Assembly (NCBI GenBank): GCA_903813345.2
Contig: CAIIXF020000004.1
Span: forward strand, 25,795,985-25,859,984
Origin: Owenia fusiformis
Taxonomy: Eukaryota; Annelida; Polychaeta; Sabellida; Oweniidae
Direction: 5' to 3'
Length of the DNA: 64,000 nucleotides
Positions 11,981-24,213 of this stretch are shown here, one piece after another. A program made the translations under genes and the position numbers. Position 1 is the first letter of the stretch; each line of letters opens with the position of its first letter. Under the pieces are notes generated by a model, which did no database searches, was not told the origin of the DNA, and worked only from the letters and a program-made list of their open reading frames with translations.

Positions 11981-12166
11981 ACTGGCGGATCCAGATGAAA
12001 ATTTACGGCCCGTGTTTTGAACATTTGACCTAAAAAGGCCAAATTATGGCCAACATGCCCATTTTTGAGGCCTTATGTAATTTTTGAGCAAAACAAATTT
12101 GGGGCCCTACAATTTTTTTCTTGGCCCAGGAAGAGGGGGGGGGGTATTGGTCTGGATCCGCCAGTG
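11981..12166. mobile_element. Short MITE with CACTGGCGGATCCAG termini
   Basis: It begins CACTGGCGGATCCAGA and ends TCTGGATCCGCCAGTG, giving perfect ~16-bp inverted termini around ~155 bp containing 'AAAAAGGCCAAATTATGGCC'. A relative lies at the equivalent place in copy III (39993-40173), so it probably entered an ancestor of both copies. Confidence 0.7.
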
Positions 12167-14450
12167 GACCATGCATGATTTCAAAAATGCTAAATTATAG
12201 CTAAATACGATCATCATGATAAACCATGACATCTAATTTCTTCTCAGAGTTGTTTCAGGTGAAATAGAAAGATGCTATGAGTATCAGAATGAAATACGAT
12301 GAACAATCGTAGAACTCCAGCTATGCCGTTAATTTCATGATTTACGCATACAGCATTTAAGTTCAATAAGTGCGCTATGAACGCATTCGTTTCTCGAAAA
12401 TATCGTCAAATACGATTCGCGGATTGACGATTTTTGTTCTCTACGATGTTGTCCACGATTTTCCAAATTGCGTTCCTCGAAGCACCTCGTCAATGAAATC
12501 GTAGTCGAAGACTTTTTGCCATGTACTTCGTGGCAGTTGCCTAGCAATATAACAAATATAGTTTTATTAGCGCAATCTTTGATTTTGATTAGTTTTACTG
12601 AAGAGATCATAGAGAAGGTGAAATAAGGGTTGATATTGTGTTGTTATTGTGTTGTCTTTTTTCAAATTGTATTGTATAACATGCCACGACAGTCTGGCAT
12701 CGCAAATCGGTAGAAGAAAGTTGAAATTAACATTCTTACTAAATGTGTTCTACAAGTGAAGGTAAAGTTGCACTTTCGACTAAGAAGGCCCCTGTCTTGG
12801 TCGCAGACGCATTTAGCGTCAAAATAAATATGGAGACAATATTTTCCAAATGCGGTTCTTTTAATTCAGAACATAGATTATGTTAGGCAATTTCTTTACA
12901 AAATAGTGTCTTCGGGACACCTAGGAAAACTCCGTCTAACACTACATAGACCTTATTCATCAGCTAAGTCGTGATCGACACAACCTTCTCTCTCGAGCGT
13001 TAGATAAAGAATCACCCCCTATGATCGCATAGAATGAACGGAGGAAGTGATGCCGGAATTTCTGCAAAATTCAACAAATCTGGAAGATTTATTTTTAAGG
13101 AATGTTTACGATTGAATTGCAAAATGAATAGGCGCACGGTGTAGTAAAATGTGCTAGGTATTCTAGGATTTTTTGTTTGAAATGATACGCTTCTGAGATA
13201 TGAGATATAAAAGGGCATATATCGTTACCAACGTGTAAAAGTCAATGTTTTTGCTATAAATCACACAACAATGGTCTACACGACCTGTAATAAATAATTG
13301 TAAGGAACGTTATTTTCACAAAACTTAAATGTCATTTGTGAATACGGTGGTATGATCTTCCATTGTGTGTTTAATTTCATATGGAGAGCACGCCCCCCCC
13401 CATCTTGCTTCAGCAAGCTTCGGACCTACATGTATCCTCACGTAGTGATTGAGCGTGCGAACCGACGATACGCGCCCCCCCCGTCCTTAACATTTCGAAG
13501 CCCAATACTCGAAAACCCATGATTAGTGTGAAACCGAATTCTACGGAACACAATACTCTAGAAAGATAAATCAATTAAACTTTGTGAGAATGACGTATAC
13601 AGTTTACATAGCGTCCCTAAGGCGGGGATGGAGAAGGAGTGGCTTTCCACGGCAGGAAAGGACAATTTTACAATGGCGATTCCTAATGAAGTAACACAGC
13701 GCATATTAATTAATTTTGTTTATTTTCCTTAAGTTAAAGTACTCAAAAACAGTTAAAAGATCAGTAAAGCATGTAGTGAAAATAAGAAAGAAAGAAAATA
13801 TACATTTACGCGGAACTTCAATCTCCTTTATGGCATAGTTTAATGAAACATTTAGAAACTAAAAAAACAAGTCTAACGTATAGAACTTTAAAAAGAAATC
13901 ACGAAATATTTTCCTCAGACATACAGTTTGGACAATTTGAAATAGATAGCAACATAATACAGCGCATCATTGAGAAAGTATACCGTCCTCTTTCTTGTTC
14001 ATACGAGATTTGAATCAGACGTTTGGATAGCGATATTCATTGAACTGACATGACAGATAGATGATTTTACGGACGCTTTCATGATTTTAATTTAGCTACA
14101 CATACAGCAAACATTTGTTTAAAATAAGATTTAAGAAAAAGGATGGACAAGCCTTCTAATGGTGTCTTGATAATGTGGTCAACTATTTTATAGAATAACA
14201 AAAAATCTACTAAATGTTGTCAATCTGCGAAAATATTGCTAAAGGTTTGTTTTAGTTCTGGTAAAATGTAGATAAAGGTATTTCTAATAATTAGCTTAAT
14301 TTCTTAGAGAATGCCTACTAAGTTTCGGATTAATGGATGGACCCCATTAATCTGTCTTTTTAGAAAAATAAAGTTTACATTTTAATAATCTGCCAAGATT
14401 TATTGAAAGTCCCAATATATCTGTTAATAATTATGACCATCGAAGGGTAT
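12167..14450. other. Left arm of copy II, no gene
   Basis: No supported coding region. Parts match copy III inverted, for example 13550-13680 against 39580-39680, sharing 'GAGAATGACGTATACAGTTT' and the 'CTTTCCACGGCAGG' type stretch. About 1 kb (roughly 12390-13370) has no counterpart in copy III and may be a further insertion, or a deletion there. Poly-C runs occur at 13393 and 13477. Confidence 0.4.
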
Positions 14451-14499
14451 GCTTTGATCAAAACTGGTCTTTCTGAGTTCATTTTAAAAACTTTTACCA

Positions 14500-14970
14500 A
14501 ATACAGAACACAATCAGACACTACCAACCATCTCATCCGACTAGGCACAATCTGTTACTCAACCAACACTACATGATAACAACAGAACACAGCCCATGAT
14601 AGAATTAACATAACGCAACGGGGCACAATCTGACACGAAACCAATACCAGACAAAAAACACATAGGGATAACGACTGTCAAACTGATACAACACAATCAG
14701 GCATAACCAATAAAATACAACCAATTCTCATCGAACAAATTTGAGATAACACCAGTCACATAGTGGACACAGTCAAATACCTTACCGGACTGGGCACAAC
14801 CTGCCACCCGATCAATATAATACAATCACAACACAACCCATTATAAAACTTACGTTTCACGAACCAAAACCTCAACCTATCATTTAACTAAATCATTTGG
14901 GCACTACCTGACACAAACCTACCACAACATAACCAAGATCAACCAAATACTAAATTTATTATACTCGATT
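14500..14970. repeat. Central 'ACACAATC' region of the CCCGGGG family
   Basis: Words of the form AACACAATCAGGCACAACC recur many times. Similar sequence lies at 6000-6190 (copy I) and 16255-16330. It is low in G on the plus strand and has no open frame. Confidence 0.45.
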
Positions 14971-15822
14971 AAACTAGAAAATGGCAACTCCACGGAGTAG
15001 CAAATCCAAACGAACACTATATAAATGATCAATCTATACAGTCACAATGTAATATTTACCATCTACTCCTTTCCTTCAATAAAATATTTTAGATCATTGT
15101 AGTAAAATGTAACCATACTTTCAAGATAACTCTAAGTAATGGCGAATTTCTGCTCTAGTCAGCCATTTTGATTTTCAGAGGCACAAATCAAGAAAACAAT
15201 GCCATGATTGTGATCTACTCTGAAATTCCTTCAATTTGAGTATAATAAAGCCATACTTTTAAGAGATCAGAAAATAATTGCGAAATCCCGCAATAAAGCG
15301 GCCATTTTGAATTTTTTTGAGGCCCGAATCAGAAAAACGCTACAATATTTGCAATCTACTCTAAATTGCCTTTCATTTGAGTATAATAAAGCTATACTTC
15401 AAAAACATCTCAAAATTAATGCAAATTCCTGTTTTCCCAACCCCCCATTTACGGCCCCTAGGGTCGGGTAAAAAACGGGATATATGTGAAATATATAGAT
15501 GTTAATATACTACCAAAATTTCAAATAATATTATTTATTCCATAGTTAGCATGATATTCATTGGATAACATGTGAAAATAAAAACGATATTTTTCTAATC
15601 AGTGGTAAAATATGATATTTTTGACAAATTTTCACTTAACCATAGCATACGGTTTTTTAGCCATGACATACGACGTCGTATGCGATGGTTAATGGATTTT
15701 TGCTACTTCAGACTCAAAACGAGGCTAAGTGTCAACATCGCCGGATCGTTTTGAAAATTCGAATTAAATGACTTAGTTTCCGACAATTCTGATGATGACT
15801 TAAACTATGGAATAAAAAGAAC

Positions 15823-15957
15823 ATCCTATGATTTACTCGTGATATGATTTTAATCCACTCATGGATATTGATATCTGCACTCTCTCGCTACGCTCGCTCG
15901 TGCAGATATCATATCCATTCGTGGATAAAAATCATATCACTCATAAATCATAGGATA
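15823..15957. mobile_element. Hairpin (fold-back) element, ~135 bp
   Basis: ATCCTATGATTTACTCGTGA at the left folds onto TCATAAATCATAGGAT at the right. The inner arms contain 'CCACTCATGGATAT' and the loop 'CTCGCTACGCTCGC'. A related hairpin is at 22054-22175. It is flanked by TTTTAT/ATTTA-type sequence. Confidence 0.65.
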
Positions 15958-16139
15958 TCCTCTATTTATTATTTTGGTTTAAAATGAAAAACATAAGATT
16001 TTTGTGCAAAATTCGTACCATCTTAAAACTGGCGGCCATCTTGAAAAAATTGTTTTGCGTAAAACTATTCACCTAAACTATTCACCAATATACATCTTTC
16101 CACCAAATGGGCGAAAATCTGTTGACTAGTATCCGAGTT

Positions 16140-16216
16140 ATCTTCCGGACAGACGGACGGACGGACAGACAGACGGACGAACTGACTGACTGACTGCCGG
16201 ACTGACGGACGAAGGG
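16140..16216. repeat. Low-complexity (ACGG)n/(ACTG)n tract
   Basis: Successive CAGACGGACGGACGGACAGA, then ACTGACTGACTG units. The minus-strand frame over it is only a reading of the repeat. Confidence 0.7.
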
Positions 16217-16439
16217 CTTCACTGTATCCATACTGAACTTCGTCCGTGGGGATAATCAAACAATCAAAACACAATCAGGCACAACCAATGAAACATTACG
16301 AAACGGTGATATCAGTATATCCAACTAACATTCACCATAAAGCTCCTGATGAACATATCCTAGACCACAACCAATGCAATGAATGAGCTACACTCCCCTC
16401 CATAAGTTTGGCAACCTTAGCCCCCCCCCCTATTGAAGT

Positions 16440-17084
16440 ACGTGTCAAAGCCTCTTTACGTTTGAATTTTTATTCACTTAACCTGCGTTAAAATAACTTA
16501 ATATAATAATATAATATTGATCGAAACGTAACTTGACTTTATTTTCAATACCCTCAAATTTTCCTTATTTTTTCCTCGATTACAATATGTCGAAAATTGA
16601 TGATAAAGATGAATTTTTGAAAATCGTCATTCCGATGTAAACCAATGGGAAATGGTAGGTTCGGGGCAAATCAGAAATTAGGATCTATTCAGTAAAAGAT
16701 TCAGCAAAAATATTCTTATATAGAAAATTGAATTGTCTAACTTTTTTTGTACACTAAGTGTTTAGCTTACATAATGAATACTAAAGTAACAGAGCTTCAA
16801 AGTCAAATTTTTTGAAAATCATTTTTCGCCTTCTGTGTTATTTCAATGGGAGTGTTTTTTTGAAAAATAATTTTGACTTAAAAGATTATAAGTTTGCTGA
16901 TCCTGAAGAAAGGTATCAATTTTTTGTTAAATAAAGTTAGCAAATTCAATTGGCTACCTAACTTGTATTTTTTCAAGGACTCGCATCGGAAGTGATGTAT
17001 ATTTTGTCATATGACCTGCGGCAAACCTACCATTTTCCATTGGTGAACATGGGAATGTCGATTTTCTAGACGAGTTTCTCAATC
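16440..17084. other. Inserted or diverged segment, no gene
   Basis: AT-rich, with several 'TTTTGAAAAT' words and 'ACCAATGGGAAATGGTAG' near 16640, partly mirrored at 17030-17043 ('CTACCATTTTCCATTGGTG'). This suggests a fold-back arm, but no coding frame. Confidence 0.35.
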
Positions 17085-18006
17085 ATCGTATATACGTGCA
17101 ATTAAGACACGATCGATAATGTTAAAAATGTTCTTAGTTTAGATCTAGCATCATCAAGAAGCGAGAAATTCACGGGTTTAGTTCCTCGCTTTTGATGCAA
17201 AAACACCACACCCAAGCTGCAAAAATACTTTTCCATATTATGTCCAGTGATGCAAAAATACCAATTAATGGCAGATTGTTGAACCCCATTATGGGCATTT
17301 ACAGACTATAAATTTATCAATTGTATAATTTCAAAGAACATAAATCCTTAGGAACAGATTTGAAACGCTATTGTTAACTAGGGCAACCCAGTCAATAAAT
17401 ATCATTTAACACCTTTCAGGCGATCATGATTCGGAGGACATGAGATTTCTGAGAAGGATACTAGATGAAAAGATGGGGAGCTTTATATAAATCACACCAC
17501 TTGGTCTGAAATGTTCGCGCCTCATTGAGAAAAAATGAGGACCGGGGTAACAGGAATGACGGTCCCCTACTCTAGGGATGATTTCCCCCCGAACCCTATC
17601 CCCCAGGAACGCCACTCCTACGCACGAATATACATATTATTGAGACCGGAGTTTCTAAGGGTATTGGTCCAGGGGAGACAATAATTGTCAAAACACAGTT
17701 CAGAGGAGCCATATTTATTACTTCTAAGGGGTTAAAATATAGATAAATCCCCAAAAAACATTGTTCATTGTTTTCGACTTATTGCGTCCAATTCTGACAG
17801 TTGGTTGTTCTGTTGGTTGTCCTGTTGATTTCTTCAATATATTGGTGAAATTGTGCTTTTCATTTGGCCTCCAGATATATCTAAGGTACATATGATGTTT
17901 TATGAGCAATTATATTTCGACAGTACTGATTAACCAGAATAGAAATCTGGACGACTGGATCTCTTTAACAGAATGTGAGATATTTTCAAAATATTGTACC
18001 GCTTAA

Positions 18007-19842
18007 CCTTGGTCGCACATTTTATACGGCTAGCCTGTATGTAATCTACGGTCGGATTACGGTATCCGTATATCATATCCAGTAACTTACAGCCTGTAGA
18101 GTCGCCGTACCGCAAAAATTATAACTCGGACTTATAAATGTATTAATTTCTATGATTATCGTAGAAGTGAAAACGCCGTAGCCGTACGTTTTGCCAATGG
18201 TTTTATGACTGCCCTGGGGTTTTATGAGTTACAATTGACAATTACAGTGACGTGTCGCAAAAAGGTCGCGCACGCATTGTTACTCATTTTCGCTTTTTAA
18301 CACCACAGAATGTGACGTTTTTTGAGAAAAATGTACACATATGGAAATCCTTTCGTCCTCCACATTTGCCTCTATATCTCAAAATATTTAAGGCGAATAA
18401 CTCTGATATCGTATATGTATTAAGAATGGGATAGGAGCATCATAAAACACGAATCAATTGATATTTTAGGTGAAATAAATATACGTGTTGCTGTGCTTGA
18501 AAATAGGCGAATGGCGTAAATTAGCCCTATTTTAATGAATTTTGAAAACCTTTTCGTCCTCCACTTTTCCTCATACAACAGAAAACACATACTTTTGCGA
18601 AAAAAAATCAACTATTTATTTATAAATTAGTGTTTAAGAGCAAAATAATCATGTATGATTTATTAAAAATTGATCTTGTATTTTTTGTTTAATGTACACC
18701 TGAAAAGTTGAAGGTAACAAAAAATGAGCAAAAAAAGGTCGCTGTCAACAGATTCTATTTTTCAAACTTTATGACGTCACAATATGGGACGCTTACTTAA
18801 ATTCATCCTTTGAAAAAAAACTTCCATCTACCTTCATCAAGACGAAAAATAAGTATGATAGTCATATATTATTTGAGTTATGAGCGTTTAAAGACGAAAA
18901 ATAATTCAAAATGTAACGTGTCAACAGGGGATATTTGCCAGGTGTTTTGGTAAAAAACTCGTTTTTAAAAAGAACGCGCAAGAATCGTGAACGGAGTGTA
19001 GTTGACCTAAAAACTTCATCGAAACAGCTTTAAAATGATATGTAACTTTAATTAGAATATTATATTATAATCCGGGGAATCAAAGTTACATTCACGCGAT
19101 ACCCTTAAAAAACAAATGCGCCACCTTTTTGCGACACGTCAGTAGTATCGCCATACGTGCCCCCCTCGGCCGCCTTGTGTTTGCCTTGGCATTTGTCAAG
19201 AACGACGCCCGCTGCGAAGACGCCCTATGGTGACTGTCAGTCATAATTTAAAAGGTCGTACAGCACCCATAAATTTTCTATTTTCACAAAAACAAAATAC
19301 GACTTTCCAAGCAAATGTGACTGTTAAAATATCTGAACATAAAATTTTCACGGCAGACGTACATGTATAATGGCTATTGGGCGTAAAAGGTAAAACCGTG
19401 CGGTCGCCGTTGCAAATGTGACTACGGTAGTTTTACGGTTTATGTATGGTGTATCAAGATTTTAAAGGCCGTAGAGTCCCCGTAGAAAGTCAGAGTTAAC
19501 CTTTTCTATTCACTGTACAAATAAACAAGCCGCTGACGGACCGTGGAAAGGTCCCGTGGTGGCCGTTGGGCCTAGAGTCGACTTGCGGCTTATCCTAGAG
19601 TTTATGGTTTACCCCCGCGACCGCCTTAATTGTACAATGTTTTTTGTCAAGAAAAACTACGCCCTCCATTAAGACGCCCTTCACTGATGGTGCATTACCA
19701 TTCAAAGGCCATGCGAAATCAAAATACTCCGCATGGCTACAGTAGCAAAACTGCAGTAGGAGTAATTGCTAAAGTATATGCCCGCATAAATTCCAAGGCG
19801 ACCATAGGAATGTACGGTCACCGTAGAAAATATGACCTAGGC
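18007..19842. mobile_element. TIR element related to the 5505-5954 MITE, interrupted
   Basis: The left end CCTTGGTCGCACATTTTATA mirrors the right end TATGACCTAGG preceded by CCGTAGAAAA. Internal GCCGTACGG/CTACGG words and 'CAAATGTGACT' stretches (19314, 19414) link it to the ACACCCCAGTCACATTT MITE family. The 892-bp element at 18249-19140 is inserted inside it. Without that insertion it is about 940 bp. The short frame 19630-19857 looks incidental. Confidence 0.5.
18249..19140. mobile_element. TIR element with GACGTGTCGCAAAAAGG ends and 3-bp target duplication
   Basis: The left end GACGTGTCGCAAAAAGGTCG is mirrored by CCTTTTTGCGACACGTC at the right. The trinucleotide AGT flanks it on both sides (18246-18248 and 19141-19143), the likely target-site duplication. 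It is 892 bp with no transposase frame. A truncated relative in the opposite orientation lies at 37807-38413. It sits inside the older element 18007-19842. Confidence 0.75.
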
Positions 19843-21681
19843 CTTAAAAATGCTTAAACTTTGAAGATAATTTCCTAGGGCCCTCAATGTAATTAATTTG
19901 CTGGCTATGATTTGTACTTCGAATATTTTCTTGCATGGTGGATTTTCAATTTCAAAACAGGGCATCTCTACTACTGGACCATTTTGATATTTGGTTAGTC
20001 TACGGCCATTTTGATACAAATACATTTAAAAGCGGACAAGATGCATTTCATTCATGGGCCACTGAATCGTGCGTTTCATTCATGCACCACTAACACATGT
20101 AAACATGAATATATGTTTCTAATGAAATTAATTAATACATCATATTGGCGTTTTTGCATCAGCTCATTGGTGTTTTTGTATCATTGATAATAAACAGAGT
20201 GGTGTATTTGCATCAAAAGCGAGGAACTAAAACAGTGAATTGTTCGCTTCTTAATGATGCTAAACCAATATTAAGAACTTTTTTTAAAAATCATAGATCG
20301 TGTCTTAAGTGCACGTACATATGATTATTTAGAGACTCGTCCAAGAAATGGGTTCAAATGGGGAAAACAAAATATCTTCGAAAATCCATCACCGGAAGCT
20401 TGGACATCTTGATGCCAAAACACGGTGTTTTTGCATCACGTTTCTCCTCAGTGATTATGTTGTTGTCTGAAGTATTTTTCGTTAATATGTTCATTTTCTT
20501 GAATATATGATACTGACATGCGTTTATGATAAAATGTCGCAGGAATTATACCTACGAGTGAAATAAGGGAAAAGGAAAACCATACCTTCTAGATCTAGGT
20601 TAGAACATTTTGTAACCAGCGTAAATGAATGGATCATCAGTGATATAGGTTCTTCAAAAAATAAATGACTGATAAACTTTATACAGCTTATACTTATCGA
20701 CTCTAAAACATGATAGATATGATAAATCGGTCATCTCTGGGTTCTGTTTGTATTTGGTCACTACCGGCAATCACTCGATTACGGTATGAATTGAAAACTG
20801 TTTATATGGTATTTAACTGATGCATTCACTGCATTGTGCAATGCCTCACTTTATTGATTTCAACTAAAGATGATGAGATCTGATTGCGTACGATCGTTTC
20901 TTTTTGTCATTTGATTTATCCTGGATGCCTGTGTTATTCCACCAAGGTTAAAAGCGAGGGACAAAATGAATAAATTACAGCTTATTTTAAACCAAAAAAT
21001 TCCACACCGGAGACTTTTTAAAGCCGGCTCGACTAGATTGTGTTACTTGGTACAAAATTATAATATGTAACTTAACGTAAATGACATTCAGAACGTGTGT
21101 TTAAATAAGGAGGAAACATCTTACAGGACGAGAACAGCCAACCTCCTCTATTTCATAACATTAAGTAAAATAGTTGTGAAAGCATTTAAATTCAATAGTA
21201 CACTCGTCCCCGCAAGTGTAGCAACATTTAGCCCCTTCTACGAGCGTATTTGACTACATGTTTAGTCTTTGAATTGAGTTTGAATTGTAGAGAAAAAAAC
21301 ATGTGTAGGGCTGAAGAGTTCAAATCCCTCCCTTTTCTGAATTTTCATCATTAACAATAGGTGGGTAATTTCCACGATTCATGTAACGAATATCCATCAA
21401 TCCGAAGTTCTAACAAACATATAAATTAATAAATAGAAAATTGAATTTAACTTTAGTGAACACAAAATTGATGTTTAAGCTCCTTCTTCGAAAATATTGT
21501 GACAATTCGGAGGCGCAAAAAATAAAAAAAAACTGTTGGCAGTTAAGTCTGTCAAACCTTTAAAGGGATGTATGATATTGAAAAATAATTTATCCCATGG
21601 TTACAAGGATATAGATCGAACATCACGTGAAGATATAATTGATACGTGGATGAAAATATCATATTTTCGCAAACAATTCCC

Positions 21682-21792
21682 AAACCATCGAATATCACTT
21701 TTGAAACCATCGAATATCACTTTTTGAAAGGTGATATTCGATGGTTTTAAAAGTGATATTCGATGGTTTAAAAAGTGATATTCGATGGTTTT
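21682..21792. repeat. Five copies of a GATATTCGATGGTTT word, two inverted and three direct
   Basis: AAACCATCGAATATCACTTT occurs twice, followed by three copies of its complement AAGTGATATTCGATGGTTT, so the block can fold into a hairpin. Spacing is 21-25 bp. No coding function. Confidence 0.75.
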
Positions 21793-22053
21793 GATTTTTT
21801 CAATTTTTTTTATTAATTCAGCAAAACGTTTCTTTATACTTCTATTTATTTTTTGGCTCTAGTTTTTACGGCGTTCGCATTAAATACAAACCACCCTGTT
21901 ACGTCACGTTTATGACATTCGTTGAATTATTGCATATGAAATGGAACTTCCATTGGAAGGCGTACATGTATTAATGTTAAACTAAATCTTGTTGAAATTT
22001 ATCTGACTATTTGATGTTCGCTGGATAATAATTCCCCATTGGATAAACGGACA

Positions 22054-22175
22054 ATCCTATGGTTTTTCAAAAATATCACTTATATCCACTCATGGATATC
22101 AGTATTTTCACTCATTCGCTGCGCTCACTTGCGAAGATATCAATATATAAGTGATATTTTTTCAAAGCCATAGGA
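22054..22175. mobile_element. Hairpin (fold-back) element, ~122 bp, relative of 15823-15957
   Basis: ATCCTATGG at the left folds onto CCATAGGAT at the right. The inner arms 'AATATCACTTATATCCACTC' and 'ATATAAGTGATATTTTTTC' pair, and the loop has 'CATTCGCTGCGCTCAC'. Terminal words and loop type match the hairpin at 15823-15957. Confidence 0.65.
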
Positions 22176-23304
22176 TATATAATATCCTTTTTAAAACAAA
22201 TGTTATCTAAGAATATAAATTGTAGAAAAAAGTGTCCATCCGTTCATTTGTAATTGTCTGTTCGGCTAATCAGATGATCGGATCTAGTACAGAAGCCAAT
22301 AATTTTCTTCAGCGGTTTGCCCCTCTTGATTTTTATCACAACCGCCCCCGTAGATTATAAGCAAGTAGGACATCTTCACTGGAACCAGACCATATTCTTG
22401 TCTGACACGCGAGAGAAATCATAATATCAATAATGTTTCAAATGCAGGGTTCCCTTCGTGCCTTTGCAAATGTTGAAAATTGTATGATATTGTAACCCCG
22501 GGAGTGCAACATTGCCAAGAGAAACTCGATCCCTAAAATAATCGGACCACTATTCCATTCGTACTCTATTCACAGAATCGATGGTACAGTTAGTAGTAAC
22601 ACTACGTTATTTTTGAAGGATAAATGTCAAACATTGCATTTTTTGCAAGACCTCATCGTGGACCTCATTAACTTTCAATAAATATTTCATTTTCCCCCTT
22701 GGAGCCCCTAGGTCTGAGATCAATCATTATGCATCTTCTAAATTACCGCGCGCTAGTGACAATTTAAATGATTGTATTTTAATTTTCACTTTGCAAATAT
22801 TACATACATTCCTTACTTTACAAATGACAATGGAATTTGATGTAGGACGGTTTCTTGATACCAGGTTGATCGATCCTATTATAGTCACATATAAAAACCT
22901 ATTTCTCATTTATCAATCAACCAAAATATTGCTGGCGTGTACGTATAATTACAAATTAGCTCGATTACCATTTCTTTCATATCAAATTGAGCTTCATGCC
23001 AAAACTAATAAGGTGCATTCCCAAGTGGAAATTCACCAATCAGAAAACGTACTTATTTGAAGTAAGACATGCATGATGGGATTGAAAAGGGTGCCGTTTG
23101 TTGATTACACTACTCACCTAAAGTGAAATTCCCGGGGAAAATCCTCCCGGGGACAGATTAATGTTCCCTCTATTGACCAAACTAGGTACTAGTACTTCAC
23201 TCCACCTTTTGAAAATAACCTCCACATATCTTATTAAAGCCAATTAGATTCCAAATCTTGGAATCTTACACATAGTTCATTTTCGTGATCTTCAGCATTT
23301 TTCA

Positions 23305-23385
23305 GAATGATGCAAAGTGTCCCATTTTTATTGCCAAGCCTATATATATATTGGGTTTCCCAAAAATGAGACACTTTTTGACAAC
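23305..23385. mobile_element. Facing mariner-like TIR remnants
   Basis: AAAGTGTCCCATTTTTATTG and GGGTTTCCCAAAAATGAGAC face each other across an (AT) run. They resemble the ACACTC...GGACCACCCTG-type ends at 2172-3515. No internal sequence remains, so this is either a solo remnant or two adjacent ends. Confidence 0.35.
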
Positions 23386-23689
23386 TATTTTCTCAGCAAC
23401 TAATGGACCAAATTTACCAAACATTCCTACATAGTAGGCAAAGAGTATCGTCACTAAGGTGCGAAAATATGAAAAGATCTCAGATAAATGTTATGTGAGT
23501 ACTGAGGAATTTAAGATATGCAGTCCGGCAGACTATACATGTATTTCCTTGGGATAATAGGGCTAGATTTACTTTTACAGCGGAATAAAATTATGGAACA
23601 GTATTCGCTTCCAACACGTTTGATATCATTTAAGTATAAAACAATTCTTTGTCACGATAATCGTATAGGTAAGGTGAAGAAACAAAATA

Positions 23690-24008
23690 GAAAAGTGATT
23701 ACGGTCTAAACATGTAGCTTTCATCGTTGGGTCATCCACTAAAACCCCTCCCGAGGCTATCCTCCACACTGGGACGACATCTATAGGGCTCATAGCAATA
23801 CTAGAAACTAATGCGAAAACACTGGTGTCCCCAATATTTGCACCAACATTCCAGCGTATCCTATCTCTAGCGATATAATACATGTATCTTTCGGCATCAT
23901 CCTTTTTATAAGTCGGTCTTCCATCGTACAGGTCCATGGTTTTTGAGTAAGTGCCTTCCACAAATGATAAACCAGACGTAAGTTGTATTGACTCGCAGAA
24001 TGCACTAC
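23690..24008 (-). CDS. Orphan exon-like segment of an unidentified extracellular-type protein
   Basis: On the minus strand a good acceptor (TTTAATTTTCCAG|G) at 24008 opens a frame that reads about 100 residues, starting 'SAFCESIQLTSGLSFVEGTY'. The pattern then follows 'LYDGRPTYKK...YMYYIARDRIRWNVG...PVWR...DDPTMKATCLD', with a Cys near each end. The alternation of Gly/Tyr/Trp and the bounding cysteines look like a small extracellular domain of the 'N-G-x-Y...L-x-G-R-P-x-Y...W.I' type seen in invertebrate secreted proteins. I do not recognise it with certainty. The downstream donor is unclear (possibly GT near 23701-23705). No partner exons are visible, and 5' of it lie satellite and a retrotransposon. 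It may therefore be a stranded or pseudogenic exon. Confidence 0.4.
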
Positions 24009-24045
24009 CTGGAAAATTAAATAATGGTTGAAAATTTTCATGGTC

Positions 24046-24213
24046 AAATTTGAACTTTTGAGGACTTGTAGATGATTTTGAAAAAAAATTGGTCAATTTG
24101 AAACAAGTTGAGAAAATACCTTGTTAACATTCTTAACCACTTTTTAACCTTGAGTATGTCATTGAAGGTCAAATCTTAAATCTAAAGTCAGATTTGACAT
24201 TCCGAGATATGTA
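24046..24213. repeat. 'GGTCA' satellite, left part of the unit split by the retrotransposon
   Basis: It contains 'ACTTGTAGATGATTTTGAAA', 'TTGGTCAATTTGAAACAAG' and 'CATTGAAGGTCAAATC', the same words as at 29860-30480 and in the array at 59744-62760. It ends at 'GTAGATGC', where the non-LTR element begins. The matching 'ATTTTGAAAACAAATTTGG' resumes at 29860. Confidence 0.75.

Larger units (their letters stand above)
17085..20340. mobile_element. Inverted-repeat unit with ~190-bp arms enclosing nested elements
   Basis: The left arm 17085-17275 (with 'TCCTCGCTTTTGATGCAAAA') pairs with the right arm 20140-20335 (with 'TTGCATCAAAAGCGAGGAAC'). Both arms also share 'AGACACGATCGAT' or its complement. 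Between them lies the GC-rich TIR element 18007-19842. Whether the arms bound one transposon or are two separate copies in opposite orientation cannot be told here. Confidence 0.5.
11655..23236 (+). mobile_element. CCCGGGG-family large TIR element, copy II (both termini, with nested insertions)
   Basis: The left terminus (11671-11795) reads GAGTTAGTTATTTTCAAAAG, then GGTGGAGTGGAGT, 'TCAATAGAGGGAA' and two CCCGGGG-type boxes. The right terminus (23111-23236) is its imperfect inverted complement. Left-arm sequence to about 14450 recurs inverted at 38900-40400, and right-arm sequence from 20450 recurs at 5957-8690 and inverted at 31603-37805. The centre (14450-16420) carries 'AACACAATC(A/T)GGCAC' repeats. 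About 16440-20450 looks like later inserted material. No transposase, polymerase or integrase frame is visible, so mobility in trans is inferred. Target sites are AT runs. Confidence 0.6.

Noticed and set aside
12335-12610. 91-codon minus-strand frame in copy II left arm
   Set aside because: Not conserved as a frame in the other copies and no domain. Probably chance in repeat DNA.
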